A stretch of DNA of 14,948 nucleotides from Dehalococcoidia bacterium UBA1151 (GTDB lineage Bacteria; Chloroflexota; Dehalococcoidia; Lucifugimonadales; Lucifugimonadaceae), in assembly GCA_002311865.1 (NCBI GenBank), contig DBZV01000193.1, forward strand, positions 5,008-19,955, given 5' to 3'. The notes beneath the pieces are model-generated. The model was not told where the DNA came from. It saw only the letters and a list, made by a program, of their open reading frames with translations, and searched no databases. Of this stretch, positions 13,908-14,948 are shown piece by piece (the first letter of the stretch is position 1; each line of letters begins with the position of its first letter). Made by a program: the position numbers and the translations under genes.

Positions 13908-13977
13908 TCTGGTGAATAATGTGCGACCATGAGCCGAGCATTCGCAAATGGTTCGTGGAGCAGGGGAGAACTGATAC

Positions 13978-14826
13978 ATGGGACTGATTAACTTCATCAA
14001 AGATTATGAGCGACTCGCGCGGTTCCGGCTGGGTAGGTTTGAGGGCATGATGGGTCCGGGAGTTGTCTTCGCAATTCCCATCCTGCACCAGACCAGGAAG
14101 ATCGACACTCGAACTCAGATCATCGATATTCCCCGTCAGACCAATATCACAAAAGACAACGCCCCGATCGAGATCGACTTCCTCGTCTATATGAGAGTTG
14201 ACGTAAACGAGGCGGAAAAAGCAATTCTTGAGGTGGAGAATTTCAAGGCAGCGGTTGTTGGACTGGCCACGACCACGTTGCGCGCAGTGATTGGTGACAT
14301 AACTCTGGACGACGTTCTATCTCAGCGAGAGCGAATCAACGAGTCGATCAGGGAGAAGTTGGACGGCGAGACGGAACGATGGGGCATCAAAGTCACCAAC
14401 GTCGAAATACGAGAGATCGACCCGCCGAGAGACATTCAGGATGCGATGAATCGCCAGATGACCGCCGAGCGAGTTCGCCGAGCCGTCGTGCTGGAGGCCA
14501 CCGGTACGAAAGAAGCCAACATTACCGTTGCGGAGGGCGAAAAGCAGGCCGCCATCCTGCGAGCCGAGGGTGAGAGGGCATCGGAAATTCTTACCGCAGA
14601 GGGAGACCAGCAGGCTGCAGTGCTACGCGCTTCTGGCTTCAGCGATGCCATGGAGCGCATTAATAACGTCGCCGAGGGGGTACACTCCAACACCATGGGT
14701 TTACAGTACCTGGATACGTTGAAATCGTTGGGAAGCAGTCCATCATCGAAGTTCATATTCCCGATGGAATTTTCGAACATGATCGGTAAAATCACAGGCC
14801 TTGGCAACAACAGAGATGACGACTAA
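13978..14826 (+). CDS. Slipin/stomatin-like SPFH protein without the N-terminal membrane hairpin
   Basis: A 282-residue SPFH-domain protein that forms membrane-associated oligomers and pairs with NfeD. The slipin signature RLGRFEGMMGPGVVFAIPIL is at 17-36. The SPFH core follows (DIPRQTNITKDNAPI, about 50-64; YMRVDV, 71-76; LRAVIGDITLDD, 101-112; DPPRDIQDAMNRQM, 148-161). A coiled-coil region runs over about 160-235 with an AEGE/AEGER/AEGD repeat (185-210), and the C-terminus ends in FIFPMEF and an acidic GNNRDDD tail. Most stomatins begin with a 20-30 residue hydrophobic hairpin. Here only MGLINFIKDYE precedes the SPFH domain, and an in-frame TGA at 13972-13974 rules out an upstream extension. 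So it should be soluble or peripheral, or rely on NfeD for membrane contact. GGGGAG upstream of the ATG is a plausible though distant ribosome site. Confidence 0.88.
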   Translation: MGLINFIKDYERLARFRLGRFEGMMGPGVVFAIPILHQTRKIDTRTQIIDIPRQTNITKDNAPIEIDFLVYMRVDVNEAEKAILEVENFKAAVVGLATTTLRAVIGDITLDDVLSQRERINESIREKLDGETERWGIKVTNVEIREIDPPRDIQDAMNRQMTAERVRRAVVLEATGTKEANITVAEGEKQAAILRAEGERASEILTAEGDQQAAVLRASGFSDAMERINNVAEGVHSNTMGLQYLDTLKSLGSSPSSKFIFPMEFSNMIGKITGLGNNRDDD

Positions 14827-14948
14827 TCGGGCATATTAGGGTCTGATTGGTCGTAATACCCAAATTGCTAACCTGAACTTGATATCGGTTTCTTACAGTA
14901 ATATTACCGTCTAAACGTAACGGTAAATTAGCGAATTTACTCGAGCGG
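14827..14948. promoter_or_regulatory. AT-rich intergenic tail with promoter-like boxes and nested inverted repeats
   Basis: The last 122 bases hold no gene I can support and are visibly richer in A+T than the rest. TTGATA (14879-14884) and TATTAC (14902-14907) are 17 bp apart and could be -35 and -10 boxes of a gene starting beyond the right edge. Overlapping and following them are three symmetric elements: the perfect palindrome GTAATATTAC (14898-14907), the arms TTACCGT (14904-14910) and ACGGTAA (14920-14926), and the arms GTAAATT (14923-14929) and AATTTAC (14934-14940). A cluster of operators is the most natural reading. None is followed by a T-run, so a terminator for the slipin gene is less likely. 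Confidence 0.4.

Noticed and set aside
13929..13991. A possible 20-residue leader peptide (MSRAFANGSW...) before the slipin gene
   Set aside because: It overlaps the slipin start, has no ribosome site of note and no conserved-looking feature; more likely chance.
14898..14940. Rho-independent terminator of the slipin gene
   Set aside because: The hairpins are AT-rich, overlap each other, lie about 75 bases beyond the stop and are not followed by a T-run.

Overview
The window is a gene-dense stretch (about 55% GC by eye) of a bacterial chromosome. It carries no phage, transposon, CRISPR or RNA gene that I can see. Threonine/proline-rich linkers in a kelch lipoprotein, a stand-alone membrane 'sensor' protein, two SDR dehydrogenases, a malate/lactate-type dehydrogenase and an NfeD-slipin pair are the sort of mix found in free-living, aerobic, marine Chloroflexota (SAR202-like). 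That placement is an inference from style and families; no taxonomic marker gene is present.

Layout. (1) 1-2054, plus strand: a catabolic-looking operon with the 3' part of a dienelactone hydrolase, a small DUF6295-like protein, and a Ldh_2 (malate/L-lactate/sulfolactate-type) dehydrogenase. (2) 2051-5496, minus strand: a large secreted surface protein with EF-hand-like loops and Ig-like domains. Its 3' end is broken: a frameshift, an in-frame TAA and a 4-base tandem duplication separate the body from a low-complexity linker and a C-terminal membrane anchor. The convergent stops of (1) and (2) share one CTAG. (3) 5497-7608, plus: a divergent control region with two adjacent perfect palindromes, then a 4-TM sensor-domain protein and a seven-repeat kelch lipoprotein. 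(4) 7714-12470, plus: an operon-like series of tightly spaced or overlapping genes. These are an unknown beta-rich protein, a YbaK-type aminoacyl-tRNA deacylase homologue, a calcineurin-like metallophosphoesterase, two SDR oxidoreductases, a JAMM (M67) metallopeptidase, and a P-loop kinase interrupted by an in-frame TAG. (5) 12537-14826, plus: a long-form NfeD membrane serine protease followed by a slipin/stomatin-like SPFH protein that lacks the usual N-terminal membrane hairpin. (6) 14827-14948: an AT-rich non-coding tail full of inverted repeats, probably the control region of the next gene.

How the genes fit. Block 1 fits ring-cleavage or lactone hydrolysis feeding a 2-hydroxyacid dehydrogenase. 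Blocks 2 and 3 are cell-surface and envelope functions controlled from a shared divergent region. Block 4 is mixed metabolism and housekeeping with no pathway that I can name. Block 5 is the classic NfeD-SPFH membrane quality-control pair. I do not see a convincing new defence or biosynthetic system. The most informative oddities are the two broken genes, the divergent palindromes, the soluble slipin, and the AT-rich repeat region at the right edge.
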